From Arctopsyche grandis (taxonomy: Eukaryota > Arthropoda > Insecta > Trichoptera > Hydropsychidae), in contig NC_135365.1 of the NCBI RefSeq assembly GCF_051622035.1, positions 16,906,001-16,970,000 of the forward strand: 64,000 nt of DNA, read 5' to 3'. Shown here piece after piece: positions 48,479 to 60,405 of this stretch. The notes under the pieces are model-generated. The model did not search any database. It was not told the DNA's origin and saw nothing but the letters and a program-made list of their open reading frames with translations. Made by a program: the position numbers and the translations under genes. Positions within the stretch are counted from its first letter, which is position 1, and each line of letters begins with the position of its first letter.

Positions 48479-49381
48479 TATATAAAGACGGTAATCTGTG
48501 TGTGTGTGTGTGTGGGTGTGTGTGTGTGTGTGTGTGTCCTAACTCTCGCCGAACATAATGAACGAATCGATAAAAATTGATTAATTCATTTTTCGACGAG
48601 ACGACTTTGTCGAGACTCGAACCGATCACCCCAAATAGCCTGAATATGGGTCTAATTGAGCTAATGGTCTCGGACATCACGCCAAATCCAATTTATTATT
48701 TCGCCTTTTTTTTTTAAACATTAATTGAAATATTCCTTCTCGCCATATAAAAATACGTAATTTTAATAATTTCATTTAGCGAGGTTTTGAACCATTTTTT
48801 TTTCTTTTCATATAAAACAATTAAATATATTTTTAATTGAAATTATTGAAATTAATTTATATTTTAGCGATATTTGAAAAATAAAATTAATTCCAAATCA
48901 CGGAATCAAACTAAGGCCCCCTCGCCCAGAACAGGTCGCTAGCCATTAGACTACAGCCTCGACAGAAAAAACGCTCTAAAATTACTTAATATTCGATTAT
49001 CCTATAGAAGTATGGGGAACCAATCATTCGCGTATCTTCGGCTTTCGTCGACAATCTTTTTCGATTTCCGATTTCTTATGATCAACCATCAACCAGTATG
49101 GGGAACAAATTTTTTTTTTCATATTTTTCATATTTTTATTATTTTCAGTTTTTTCAAATATTTCATCTTTTTCATTATTTCCATTTTTTTCATTTTTTTC
49201 ATTTTTTTCATATTTTTCATATTTTTCATATTTTTCATATTTTTCATTATTTTCATAATTTTCATTTTTTTGTGCCTTTGTCTTTCCGAAACCAGTCGAT
49301 TCCATATCTTTAACTTTATTTTTATTCGAGTTTCAATTTCTTTTCGAAACCACCCGTTGAAATCAACGGGCCCTGCACTAG
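48479..49381 (+). mobile_element. Non-autonomous Helitron-like element with tRNA-like inserts and a TTTTTCAT array
   Basis: The 3' end shows CCCGTTGA (49353-49360), AA, TCAACGGG (49363-49370), then CCCTGCA and CTAG (49378-49381) followed by T: a terminal hairpin plus CTRR, the Helitron pattern. The 5' limit, placed at ATATATATAAAGACGGTAAT, is a guess from similar elements. Inside are a (TG)n run (48499-48537), two minus-strand tRNA-like segments (about 48600-48665 and 48900-48962), and a TTTTTCAT/TATTTTTCAT array at 49109-49273. The ORF at 49012-49476 is a by-product of the array. Confidence 0.65.
49109..49273. repeat. TTTTTTTCAT / TTTTTCATA short tandem array
   Basis: Imperfect units of 9-10 bp, TTTTTTTCA and TATTTTTCA, repeat about 15 times. 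It yields Phe-His-Ile-rich and Lys-Met/Glu-Lys-Tyr-rich spurious ORFs. Confidence 0.9.
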
Positions 49382-49574
49382 TTATAATATATAGACAAAC
49401 TGGTATAATCAACAAATTCGATATACTACAAATTTGCAAGGAATACATTCTACATGCATATGTAAAATGTTGGTAAGGATATTTTTAATATATAAACAAA
49501 TTCAATATGTGAGAAATAAATTTTAAATTATATTTAAATAGTGGCCACAAATTATGATAGGTCGCCAATTTGTT

Positions 49575-49742
49575 TGGAACCGTGTCAACAATGAAATCAG
49601 ATAAATTGGCAAACTGATAGGAAACGAACGACCCTGAAGGCACATAACCAAGGTTTGGCCAGCAGCACAAAGTCAGGTATTGAACCCATGACCACACGAT
49701 TGAAAGTATTACATGCTAACCACTGATCTATGCTGCTGCGTA
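49575..49742 (-). mobile_element. tRNA-derived SINE (family S1), head and body, minus strand
   Basis: On the minus strand CAGCAGCATAGATCAGTGGT (box A region) and GGGTTCAATACC (box B) are followed by GCTGGCCAAACCTTGG and the body to CATTGTTGACACGG. The 3' tail is missing. Confidence 0.8.
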
Positions 49743-49894
49743 TGATACTTTCTTATTCTCTGATACAAGTGCTAAATTTCGTACATTTTGTCATTTTGTA
49801 CATTTTGACGTCATGACTCCATGGAATCATAATGAATTGATTTTTTTTTTTTGGTGTCATGGCAACTGCCTTGTATCTCAATGCGAGCCTTGAT

Positions 49895-50130
49895 TCTTCG
49901 TGCGCGCTTAGTTAAATTCGACCAATTTTTCAGTTAGCCCAAAAATTCGACCAATTTTTAATTTTTGGGTGTGACCAGTTTTTTTGTGACCAATTTTAGG
50001 GTGTGACCAGTTTTCTCATGACCAGTTTTAGGGTGTGACCAGTTTTAGGGTGACGGGTGATCACGTGTGACCGATCTAGAGCGACCGGTTGTCCTGTGAC
50101 CGGTTCACATTTGACTAGTAATCACCGAAC
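49895..50130. repeat. Degenerate tandem repeats of TGTGACCAGTTTTAGGG type
   Basis: At least ten imperfect units carry TGACCAGTTTT, CGACCAATTTT or TGACCGGTT, mostly 15-25 bp apart, grading from AT-rich at the left to GC-richer at the right (GGTGATCACGTGTGACCG, CCTGTGACCGGTTCACA). No ORF. It resembles in style the GGCCGAACGGACACTT cluster at 40240. Confidence 0.8.
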
Positions 50131-51000
50131 CATATGTAATATAAGGATGCGAAAACGGCCTCAAAGACATGTATTTTAAATGGATAAGAAATACGCTAGT
50201 AATAAATATTATCACTTTAGATACCCATATATGTGTATATAAATAGTATTAGATTTGTATTTCGTATTGCGAATGACACACTTCACGGATTCTTTCATAT
50301 GAGAATATACGGAATTCAGACGGCGTTCTTTTCGGAGACGCAGGGCTTTAATATCCCTATCGCGTAAGTCTTTATATTTCGGCTTTCCCGGAAAAACGCC
50401 CTTCGTTCCAACCCCACCCCGGCTAAAAACTACGCCCTAAAGCCTCTCACATGCTATATAAAATTTCAAAGCGTAATGCGATAAATTCTAAAGCTGTGTT
50501 TCAACGGTGTTTACACTGTCGAGAATATAATACAGGCGAACTGGGACGAAATCATTTGTCGATATATGTACTTCGGCGGTAGATGGATTTTTTCCGAGCA
50601 AATATTCGACCGGAAAATTCGACAGTGAAATATTTCCTACTAACACGGTTCAAGGGGAGGGGAGAGGGGGCAGGAAAAGTGGAGGAAAGGAGTGGGGCGA
50701 CACGATGATATTTGTTCAGGTGCTATCCGCTGAGATGGAAAAATATTAGCACAGCTTGTGCACACAAATTTCCTCTGTCGCGATAAAAATGTTTTTAATA
50801 GAAAGATTCCTGTATATTGGTTCCCCAGTGTTATGAAATTTCACTGTGGTATTTATTTGTATCGGAAAAACGCATTCTAGTTGGCTTGTCTCTTTCTGAT
50901 GAGAAATCATAATATCGTTGAGCCAATTTTTTATTCATATAAACAAGAAGATTTATAAAGTAAGTCTGGACTGCACTTGAGCGAATGTATAAAATTGTTT
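50131..51000. other. Non-coding stretch with a GC-richer island at about 50280-50700
   Basis: Island motifs include GGAATTCAGACGGCGTTCTT and GGGGAGGGGAGAGGGGGCAG. No exon or repeat is recognised. Confidence 0.3.
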
Positions 51001-51410
51001 TTAAATCTTAAATGCCACTATGTCTAAGTAAAACTAGTACACGTAAAAAAATTCAGTCCGATTCAGTTAGTAGTTTGGGAGAAAATCGAATTCAAAAACT
51101 TAAAAAAAAGAGGACACCTATAAGGGGAGGTACCATTTCCGGTCAACTTAAAAATTTGAAAAAAATTAACGTCGTGTCGATACGAATTTCAGTAACCGGT
51201 ACTAAGTTTCGGTTTGATAGGACTAACGGTGTTCAAAAAATCCCCAAAATACACGGACACACAGACACACACACACACATTTTTTCTAGATCATGAAAAC
51301 GTGATCAGTAATCGATTCTGAGTTCGAATCAGTCAAAATCTCGAGTTCGAATTTTCGCATGATCACCAAACTTCATCTATTGTTACTACGTACATAGATA
51401 AAGTAAAAAA
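51001..51410 (+). mobile_element. TTTATCTATGTA-end element (family T), right part, copy d
   Basis: It carries GAGGACACCTATAAGGGGAG, GTACCATTTCCGGTCAACTT, AAAATCCCCAAAATACACGG, TCATGAAAACGTGATCAG and ends TACTACGTACATAGATAAAG then TAAAA at 51410. CGTACATAGATAAAGT is the inverted form of the left-end ACTTTATCTATGTA. The left half is missing. Confidence 0.8.
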
Positions 51411-51429
51411 TCTTCAATCAATGTGTATT

Positions 51430-51820
51430 GCCAGTGACTACACATGGAAATGAATCTTGGAAATTTAACGCTAGGATGCTGCATAAAATAAAATGTACTC
51501 AAAGAAGTATAAAGCTCTGTATACTAGCCAGGAGAGATAGGAAAAGGAATGCGTGGTTGAGAAGTTTGACAAGAGTAAATAGATTGAAATGGTAATGGGC
51601 AGGTAACATATCTAGAAGACTGGACGATAAATGGACGAAAGATTATAAAAGTGTGCACGGAAGGTCACGGGGGAGATGAGTCGATGAAATTATAAAAAAT
51701 TGTGTGATGAGATGGATGAAACTTGTCCAAAACAGAGACGAATAGAAGTGCGTAAGAGTGGCCTTATATCTAGCAGTGTTTGGCGAATGCTTGTAAATGA
51801 TGAAGATGATAATGATATAA
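51430..51820 (+). pseudogene. RTE-like LINE, C-terminal region, decayed
   Basis: Frames give RMLHKIKCTQRSIKLCILAR, RSLTRVNRLKW, WAGNISRRLDDKWTKDYKSV, HGRSRGR, VDEIIKNCVMRWMKLVQNRD. This follows the RTE end (R.RGRP..RWVDEI.....W...VQNRDE). Several stops (TAA for W in LKW-W, TGA for W in GR-VDE). It directly follows the family T end at 51410. Confidence 0.75.
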
Positions 51821-53829
51821 AAAAGTAATTTTTCACGAATTGTATATGAAACAATATTTTAATCATTGGTGAAGATTTATATGAAACATCGATGCTATCG
51901 ATGCAATGAAAGTTATTATATAAGTAAATAATCATTTTGATAGGCGTACATACTATGTACATATAATCACAAACTTGTCGTCAACATTCTATTTATGTAT
52001 TCTATGCATATTTAAATAATGTGACAATTTTAATTAATAATATTAATTATAGTAGTTTTTTTTAATCCGAAACATCAAGACTTTTATCTGATATGAAATG
52101 TGAAATTTAATCGCTGTCACCATTGTGTATTAAAAATCATCAGAAATAACGATATTTCCTTTTATACCGGTCAATGCAACGCAATAGTGCAGACTGACTG
52201 CAAGTCAACAGGTCAAAAATTTATCATTGTCAAAACTTGTCATTCTTAATCTATTCATAATATAATCTTTGACTTATTCATATTTTATTAATGGTATTAT
52301 TTTTTCAAAATCTCTGTTGCTGTTAATACGAATCTTACTAAAATATGTTTTTTTAGGTCCTACGACAAAAAAAAATCAACCGCATAATTTACACTGCATA
52401 CAAAAAAAACGAAAAAATTAAATAAATACGAAAACCTGATACTATCAGGTAAGATTTGTGAGGTAATTATCAAATTGACGTAGAGTTATTCAGATGCAAC
52501 GTTTCGTGACGCACTCAGATTGACTTTGCCATGTTTTTTAAGATGTATAAAAAATGGTCATAGTATATTATTACTACTTTTGATAAGATTACATTTAAAT
52601 ATCATGGGAACATAGAGAGTATCTATAATAAGAGAGTATCCACTGTCCAAGTGCATTCGTGGGTGAATAAAAGAGACCCCGGATTAGGCCAACGAGACTC
52701 AACAATTGCCCGAACCCTGAAGTTCTCACAGAATAATAGACTCACCACGTTAGACCTTTACGTGTCTAGAAAATAAATACATAAATGGATCGGGCAAGCT
52801 ATGGTGTGCAATTTGTCCTTTATAAGGTACACACGGTAGATCAGATTATTCTGGAGTGAGCGGTGGATCCGTGTGGAGCTCTTGAATCGTTGAAAAAATG
52901 CTGTGAAGCGACTTTTGCCTTTCATTTGGAAAATGAACCTACCCCGACGCAACAATATATATATTGTATGAAAACATTTGCAAAATTGGGATTGTTCAAA
53001 ATATTCTCACATGGAATTATTCCATTAGACAAAACCACACTGAATTGCATTGAAAATAAAACCGCAAACTCTCAATTCACAATTGAAATGTTCTACCAAT
53101 TAAACAACGTAAAACAGACATTTCGTCCGACACCGGTCCATCCTTTCGACTACGACCCACCCGCCCACCCTCCCACCTCTGTTCGAAACAACCCACACAT
53201 TCTGCAGTACTATAAATCCGCGCAAAATATGATAAATATGTCCGAGTATTATATTCAAACGAACGTTATGCATCCTATAGCAGCTCTAGTGGCGCTCTCG
53301 GTTCGAGCGACGGCTAATGGAGTGCCAACTTGTATAATGGACCGTATTAAGTGGTGCAATATATTTCGAGTTGCTCCACCATACCCCTCCCATACACAGT
53401 CCTAGGCACCCATCCTGTCGACCGGAATAAAGAGCAGACGTCACTTTTATTGCCGGCTCGTTTTTGAACCGGCGAGATATCCGCCGATTGCGAGTTGCTT
53501 GTTTATTGCCGAATATTAGCCGAAGCCTCCGTGAGTGAGTGCATGAAAAAAAGTTTGAGCGCCCCTGGATCGAGTCATCCGAGTGCTCGCGCGCCACTAA
53601 CGATGCCATTAGCCCTACCTTCATCTCATCTAGAGAGTCACTACTTATTTCCCTCCTCTTTCGTCCCACACCGTGGGTCGGTAATGCTCTTTAAAATTAC
53701 ATCATCCTTTAACAAAAGTGCGCCTGCGTCAATTTATCGTCAACATTCCGAAGAGAGATGTATCTGATAATCTCGACTGAATGTTATATACATATGTACT
53801 TCATTTGAAAATATGTATAGTTACTATGT
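51821..53829. other. Non-coding stretch with a GC-richer island at about 52620-53770 and a 180-codon ORF
   Basis: The ORF at 52863-53405 (+) is the longest in the window outside simple repeats. It starts with MDPCGALESLKKCCEATFAF and has no domain, signal or membrane segment I recognise; Pro/His-rich VHPFDYDPPAHPPTSV sits in its middle. A polyadenylation or splice context that would support a gene is not visible. I therefore do not call a CDS. The island also has GCTCGCGCGCCACTAACGAT near 53584. Confidence 0.3.
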
Positions 53830-54319
53830 TTTAAAAAAAAAATAAACCTATAAGGAAAGGCACCACTTCCGGTCACTCTAGCAACGTAAAACTTCAGAAA
53901 CTGACACTAAGTTTAAGTTTGATAGGACCAACGGTGTTGAAATTATCTCCAAAACACACATACACACACGTGTAAGAACGTGATCATTGATTGATTCCGA
54001 GTTCAATTCAGTAAAATTATTGAGTGCAAATTTTCTCAAAATCTCAAAACTTCATACCTCATACTACGTCATAGCTCTGTTCTATTTTAGTATAGGTTTA
54101 TTTTCACTTCTACAGTTTTTCATATCACTCGAAGTGTATAGATATGATTTAAAGGTAATATATTATGTACACACATATTAAGCTATTAAATAAAACTAGA
54201 TCATGAAAACGTGATCAGTGCTCGATTCTTATTTCGAATCAGTCAAAATCTCGAGTTCAAATTTTCGCATGATCTCAAAACTTCATCTATTGTAAATACG
54301 TACATAGATAAAGTAAAAA
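53830..54319 (+). mobile_element. TTTATCTATGTA-end element (family T), right part, copy e
   Basis: CCTATAAGGAAAGGCACCAC and TTCCGGTCACTCTAGCAACG match copy d. The terminal section appears twice: first at about 53970-54070 (GTGATCATTGATTGATTCCG ... ATACTACGTCATAG), then at 54196-54319 (AACGTGATCAGTGCTCGATT ... ACATAGATAAAGTAAAAA). So either one copy sits inside another or the right end was duplicated. Confidence 0.75.
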
Positions 54320-54423
54320 TTAAATAAATGTGCCGGTCTTGTGTTTGATACGAACGCGGTCGTATTTTTTACATACCTCCTTTACGTTTAACTTACGATT
54401 AAAATTTTGGAAAATAATTTTCC

Positions 54424-54545
54424 TCTTATCCGATCGTTTTCATACTTTGCCATATTGCTCATTTTGGTCATCAATATAAGTAAATGAATCCTCAACCATT
54501 ACGATGGTACAAAAATATCGTGTAAGATGCGTTTGAAATTTGAAT
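54424..54545. mobile_element. FB1 fold-back element, right-arm fragment
   Basis: TTATCCGATCGTTTTCATAC, TTTGCCATATTGCTCATTTT and GGTCATCAATATAAGTAAAT match the right arm at about 7030-7090, then CCATTACGATGGTACAAAA. It ends near 54545 without the outer terminus. Confidence 0.7.
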
Positions 54546-56812
54546 TTCTGAAAAGTGACGGCCATCCAGTTATTAGTTTTAAACATAGATGACGGTAGTA
54601 AAATAAAATTATTGGTATTTTTATTCAAAATAATAGATTTACATACAAATTATTTCAAATTCCTTTTAAATATATTTCATTTAATATTTATATTTAATTT
54701 TTAAATATGAAAAAAATGGTAAAAACTACCTACCTACCTATACACATACAAACAATATAAAACACCAATAGAAAAAAAATTTGTGAATGAATTAATTAAA
54801 TTGATTTTCGATACATGGCGCCAAATGCTCAGAGACTTGCCAAGAGGAGACATTGGTAGCAAACAGTATATATAGAAGTTGTTTTTTTTTTGTTATTATA
54901 TTCGTATTATGTATATTGGTACATTTCGTTGCCAGTGTTTTAGATGTGACGTACCTACATATGTATGTCGAATCGAAACAACTATTATAGTACGGCGAGC
55001 ATTATCATACACAGAGACACACACACTCATAGTAACGATATTATATATTTGATTTCATATAGTCAATTACATAGTCGAATTTTCCCTGAAGTTGCATGAC
55101 TTAAATCTGTTGACTACATGCTAGACATTCACAAAATCAATACACTCTGCCAACTCGTATCAGTTCGTTTGAATACAATGTATTCATCAAGGGGAAGAAT
55201 CGCGCGAATCGAAAATCGACGCGAAAATGTATACGTACAATGTACATACATTTATATGTATCATGTACCTCAAAGTGAGATCTCTCGCAGCTTTTCAAAA
55301 AGAGAAAATCTCGATGGCAGGGCGAGATAGAAGAAAGGGGAGGGGGGCTTATTTCATTTTCATTCGATACAGCGCGAGACGCCTCGTATTCGATGCAATT
55401 TATTCGTAAGTGGATTCATTAAAGTATCTTCAGATATATTTGGCAGCCCAGGATCAAAGTTCTCGGATGCAGTGATTAAATTTTCGCAACGGTGTGAGAG
55501 ATGGTGCAAATTGATCTTGGCAAAGTTTCGCCGTCGAGTCCGAGCGTTAGATTTCTTTTTATTTTGGCCCAGTTTTCGCATGCGAAATTTATGTTGGCAA
55601 ACTGAAGGGCTCCAAGATCACAAGGGTGTCCCTTGGGGATGCGTTTGTACGTACTTCGCCAAGACGAGAGGATAAAACTAGGAAGACGTATGTTTAAGGG
55701 TCGGTGCAGTTTGTTACTCAACTGGCGTGCGGGATAAAAGAGGTAGATTTTTCTCACTAGGATTGTATATTTTGGAGTAACCCACTAATTTTCGAATACG
55801 ATCTACCTGTCAATCGGGATTGGCTTTAGGTAAGAATGGTCAGGATCTCAGTGCAGAGAAAGTTTACCTTAATGGAGATTTGAATTTGATTACTAGAAAC
55901 GTAATATGATGTGTGGCTCTTTTCGTAACTGACGCGTAAAATATAGAATATTATGTAGAACGAGCTAATAATGGAATCGTATTAAGCTACCTAGCATATC
56001 GTGGTGTTTTTTCGTTTATATATTTCGTTATTATATGGAAAGCTTAATATATGTGAGTGCAAAACATGACTATTCTTTTTTTGTATAATAAGCAAATAAA
56101 AAAGCTTCTATCTGTTTGGGTACTATGTATTATATATAAGGCAACTAAATATTTGGAGAGGTACAATATTTACAATATAAGTCAATATTTCTTAAATATA
56201 ATGATCAAAACATCGAAAATCAAATGATCTATTATTCATTTAAATATCCAATTTATAAAATTAAAAAACCACTCAATTTTTTACGGCTTCAATGAAACAT
56301 TTTATTCTGTGTAATATCACAATATGATAAATTTAAATTATCAATTAATTACATAAGATATTGTGAAAAAAGGTAACTATAAGATGTTAAACTAAGTAGG
56401 GTGAAAAAGCACGTTTGGATAGCTAGCTGTCATCGCGTCGATCTGACGGATAGTTCCGATGTAATTTTTAATGATTTCGTTTTTGATTAAATTCCTCTAG
56501 TTTCTTGTTGTCTTTAACTGTGCTGGATAGTGAGTGACCAGGACTTATTTTATTTTATTTCTCCAAATATGTTGAATGCAGGATCTTTATATATTATGTA
56601 TTCCTCATCAAAACCTCTATGATTCGAATTATGTCATTAAAAACATAAAAAAATTGATGAATATGAATAAAAATAATTATTTTCGCGGGAATACACGTGC
56701 CCCACAGATGCGAAAGAGACGGAAAATTCACCACGCGCCACGCTCAACGAACAGTGTGAGAATGATATCCAACTTGGAATGACGGCACTGCTCTAGGCAT
56801 TATTTTTCCTTC
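54546..56812. other. Long non-coding stretch with an island at about 55130-55760
   Basis: Several short ORFs overlap in the island on both strands (55118-55757), none recognisable. It includes GTTTCGCCGTCGAGTCCGAG and AAGAAAGGGGAGGGGGGC. The flanks are AT-rich. Confidence 0.3.
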
Positions 56813-57112
56813 ATTTATGTACGTAGTAACAATATATGAAGTTTTTTCATCATGCGAAAATTCAAACTCGAGATTTTGACTGATTCGAACTTCGAATTGA
56901 TCACTGACCACGAAATATGTGTCTGTGTATTTTGGGGATTTTTTGAACACCGTTAGTACTTATCAAACTGAAACTTAGTATCGGTGACTGAAATTTGTAT
57001 CGACACAACGAAATTTTTTTTCAAATTTTTTAATTGACTGGAAATGGTACCTCCCCTTATAGGTATCCTCTTTTTTAAGTTTTAGAATTCAATTATTTCC
57101 CAAACCGCTAAT
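56813..57112 (-). mobile_element. TTTATCTATGTA-end element (family T), right part, copy f
   Basis: The plus strand starts ATTTATGTACGTAGTAACAA (inverted right end) and continues with TCATGCGAAAATTCAAACTC, GATTTTGACTGATTCGAACT, TGGGGATTTTTTGAACACCG, GGAAATGGTACCTCCCCTTA, TAGGTATCCTCTTTTTTAAG. The order and breakpoint resemble copy d, inverted. Confidence 0.8.
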
Positions 57113-58469
57113 TTTCATTTCTATCACTTATTATTATTATTATTCGACGTTCAACACATGATAAAATAATTTGTAGAGCTAATTACTATTGTAATTATTA
57201 TAAATTATTATTTTAAATTAATTATTATTATTATAAACATCGCAGATTTTGCATTATTTTAACTGAAAACACCCATTTTCAACTGAACGCTCGGCATCTA
57301 GCACATTGGCTATCGGATTTTTTAGCACAGCAAGACAAGTGTTAATGAAAGTCAACCTCCGTGTATTGGTAAAATATCAAAGCGATCAGAATAGTGAAAG
57401 TGGTTAAAAATCCCACAAATTTCGGACGTTTAATAGTTTCATCTAATAAACCAAGTAAAACTAATAAAAATACTTATACCAATATGTATGTATGTATGAA
57501 ACATATCATTTGCTATGATTACCAATCGTTTGCCTATTGAACTGAATGTGCTTTATTATTTTTACTGACCATTCATTATAGTGACTGGTCCTTTAATATA
57601 GTGACTGACCAATTAAATACAGGTCATAATATAATGCATATAAAAGTATCATCGCTTTGCGTTTGCATGTGAATAAAACGACGATGCAGTTCTGAAAAGT
57701 GAAAATGCAAAACGACTCATGGTATTACATAGATGCATGCAATTGAGTTATTTTCGCAATTCAACATTGTCATTTATTTTAACTTTTGAGTAGTGGTTGG
57801 AGTTGAACTGTGTCGCTTCTTGGGGACTAGTAGACAACAATCGCGCCAACTTTCCGTGTGAAGCATTTCAACATAAACTTGCAAACTGCAATTTCAAAGT
57901 GCGACTCTAGAGAGTGGCGAAATTGAAACTGGAAATGCTGCACTTGATGCGCAACGTATTATACAATTCATATACATATAATATCTACGTGTGTAAAACG
58001 CGAACACACCATTCGCTTAAATTAAACCGTCAAAACTTCGAAGGAGATATCATTCGGCGAAATGAAAAATAATAACGTTGATAAAAAACGGTATATTATT
58101 ATAATGGAAAATATAGATGCAATAAAATGGGACAAAACGGTGTAGTAAATTCGAGTACTAAAAACCTCGTAAAACGTCAAGTATTTAAGGGGCGATAAAG
58201 TTGCTTCCGTACAACCCCTCCATTATTATTTTCAACGGTTTTCGACCCTCTATTAAGACGTTGATTGTTAAAAACATCATATTCATTTTTTTTCATATTA
58301 TTAAATTTTTTTGTAATATTTAAACATTGTTGTTTCTATGCTAATAAAAATTGTAAATTATATCTTTGATTTCCGACCGAATCCTACAAAAAGTTATTTT
58401 AGATGGATCTAACTTTTATAATATTTTCCTGCCTTTAAAAACCAGGACAAATTCACACATGTACATATT
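57113..58469. other. Non-coding stretch with an island at about 57640-58260
   Basis: No exon or repeat recognised. The island has CATTCGGCGAAATGAAAAAT near 58051 and mixed composition. Near 57565-57615, TATAGTGACTGGTCCTTTAA and TATAGTGACTGACCAATTAA form a two-copy short repeat. Confidence 0.3.
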
Positions 58470-58700
58470 AGCCAGCAGTATGGCTCGGTGGTTGCGTTTA
58501 TGTTTAGTACCGAGAGGTGACCGGGTTCGATCCCGTGCTAATCTATAATTCTGCTGGTCAGAATTGGATATGTGTGACTCTAAGTCGATCGTTTCCTATC
58601 AGGGTTTTCCAATTTATCTGATTCCATTGTTGAAGCGTTTTTTTCATCACATTGGCCATCCTACCCACTGTGTCACCACTATATGAAAATGATTTCAAAA
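58470..58700 (+). mobile_element. tRNA-derived SINE (family S1), head and body
   Basis: Box A TGGCTCGGTGG (58481-58491) and box B GGTTCGATCC (58524-58533) are the best preserved of all copies. The body follows with GTGACTCTAAGTCGATCGTT, TTCCATTGTTGAAGCG and GTGTCACCACTATATGAAAA. It ends before the tail hairpin, where the FB1-related segment begins. Confidence 0.9.
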
Positions 58701-58709
58701 ACTTAGTAT

Positions 58710-59405
58710 CTTTAACGCCTTTATATCATTACATACGTACTTACACGGCCCAAGCCTCTTAGTAATATATTTAATTACATTAGTTAAAGACGGGATCATA
58801 ATTTTGATTGAAATCCCAATCATTGAAATCTTTTTGATTGAAATCCTAATCATGAAATCCCACACATTTTATATATTTATAGTTTATTTTGTCGTACAAT
58901 TATTATCGAAATATTCTTTAAATTGCCTTTTTATTTTATTTTATAATTATTTTTTATATTTTACTAAATTAGGTTTTTCTTATTTCGTTGACCCATCTTC
59001 CTCGTGGCCTTCCTTTCACCCTTTTACATTCTCTCTTGTACCATGGAGTGCTGGAGCACTTTTTTTATCCACCTTACGTCCATTCTTCGAGTTACGTGAC
59101 CCACCCATTGCCATTTTTTACATATCTCTTCTTAGCTTGCAAACGATTTGGTCGTGAGACAAAGTTTGGGTTTTTATCCAATCGTTTTCAAACTTTGCCA
59201 TTTTTCTCGGTTTGGTCATCAATATAAGTGGAAGTGTAATCCGCCATTATAATATAATAATAATCGTAATAGACACGTTTGAAAATACTGCATCGGATTA
59301 CACGGTGACGTTTATCTGTCACATTCATCATTCACATTGGTACATAGTTTCATTACTTTTCGCCCTACCATATCGCTGTCAGATTTTAATTGTTTAAACT
59401 ATACT
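58710..59405. mobile_element. FB1-related composite: outer segment, RTE fragment, right arm
   Basis: 58710-58960 is the inverted counterpart of 8863-9085 (GGCCCAAGCCTCTTAGTAAT, and GATTGAAATCCCAATCATTG). 58985-59125 is a minus-strand RTE fragment (TCGTGGCCTTCCTTTCACCC, CGAGTTACGTGACCCACCCA). 59130-59405 is an FB1 right arm (GTTTTCAAACTTTGCCATTT, TCGGTTTGGTCATCAATATA, TGTCAGATTTTAATTGTTTA). This suggests an FB1 copy whose interior was replaced or invaded by RTE sequence. Confidence 0.65.
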
Positions 59406-60221
59406 TTTATCTATTCATTATTAATTTTCTTTCACCACTATTTTTTGAAATTATCATTTTTCTAACTGGAATTGTACGTTTATCCCATAATTACCAACTA
59501 TTGTGATAGCGATTGGAATTTCCAAAGCTTGCCAGAAGCAAAACATTCAAAGCCTTTGACCAAAAACTAATTATAGTTTCCAACCTCGATGGAGGAATGA
59601 ACATCACAACTAAATTTCTCCAGCAGCATTTATCTATTATTATTAAATAAAAATATTAGATCTACTATAGAGTTTGAATCAGATTTTTAAGCATTTTCCA
59701 TTAAAATATAATATTTTAAAATGAAAAAATTATTTATATAGTCGTCAAATTTGATCGAACTTACATAATAACATTGAGCAACAAAAAAATCACATTTTTG
59801 AGTTACAAGAGCGGAAACTAACCAATCTTTACTAAGTTTGATCCATTAAATTCGAATATGATAATGATTTTTGTTGATTAGTGATCGCTTACGAGATATG
59901 AGCGTTTTAAAAAATGTACGATTTTTACAGTTTTTTTGGCTTTTGCGGTCTTTAACTCAAAATCTAGTATTTTTGTGCTCAAAATGAGTATTGGACACAA
60001 TAGTCAGATGTTTTTTCTATTGATTGTGATTTTTCACTGTTTTAAAATACTTATAATTAATTTTCTAGCGAATTTTAAAAGTGAAAAATATATTTTTTTA
60101 CGGATTTTTTCTCCGTGTTATGTTGCATTAATTTGGCCAGTTTTTTATTTCACCACATTCATAAGGATTGGTTTTCCATCTCAATATATTTTTTTTATCT
60201 AAACGTATCATACTCAGCTAT
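59406..60221. other. AT-rich stretch; 59770-60180 looks like an unassigned repeat
   Basis: 59770-60180 has an evenly mixed T-rich style (TTACGAGATATGAGCGTTTT, AACTCAAAATCTAGTATTTT) I associate with dispersed insect repeats, but there is no second copy in this window. The ORF at 59936-60202 is unrecognised. Confidence 0.3.
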
Positions 60222-60405
60222 CGTTTTTAAATGCTTTTTATTATTAATTAATAGTATTCACAAATACATATCATATATACTTTAATAGCTACTAAGTATC
60301 TACTGATAATTTTCTATTGTACAATTTTTGTTTGTTAGTCATTATAGTATTATATTATTTTAATGCTAATTTACAGCATAATAGGAAAAAGAGCTCAAAA
60401 ACTAT
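60222..60405. repeat. Dispersed repeat, family D copy 2
   Basis: TTTTTAAATGCTTTTTATTA ... AATAGCTACTAAGTATCTAC ... ACAGCATAATAGGAAAAAGA follows the order of 42030-42245 in the same orientation with many substitutions. Confidence 0.7.

Noticed and set aside
49012..49476. 154-codon Phe/Ile-rich ORF
   Set aside because: It arises from the TTTTTCAT array within a Helitron-like element.
52863..53405. 180-codon plus-strand ORF as a protein-coding gene
   Set aside because: No recognisable domain, no supporting splice or polyadenylation context, and composition changes within the ORF. Kept only as an observation inside a GC-richer island.
58470..58560. Functional tRNA genes at SINE heads (also 6209, 19638, 37690, 48600, 48900 and 49680)
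   Set aside because: Boxes A and B are present but acceptor stems do not pair and SINE bodies follow.
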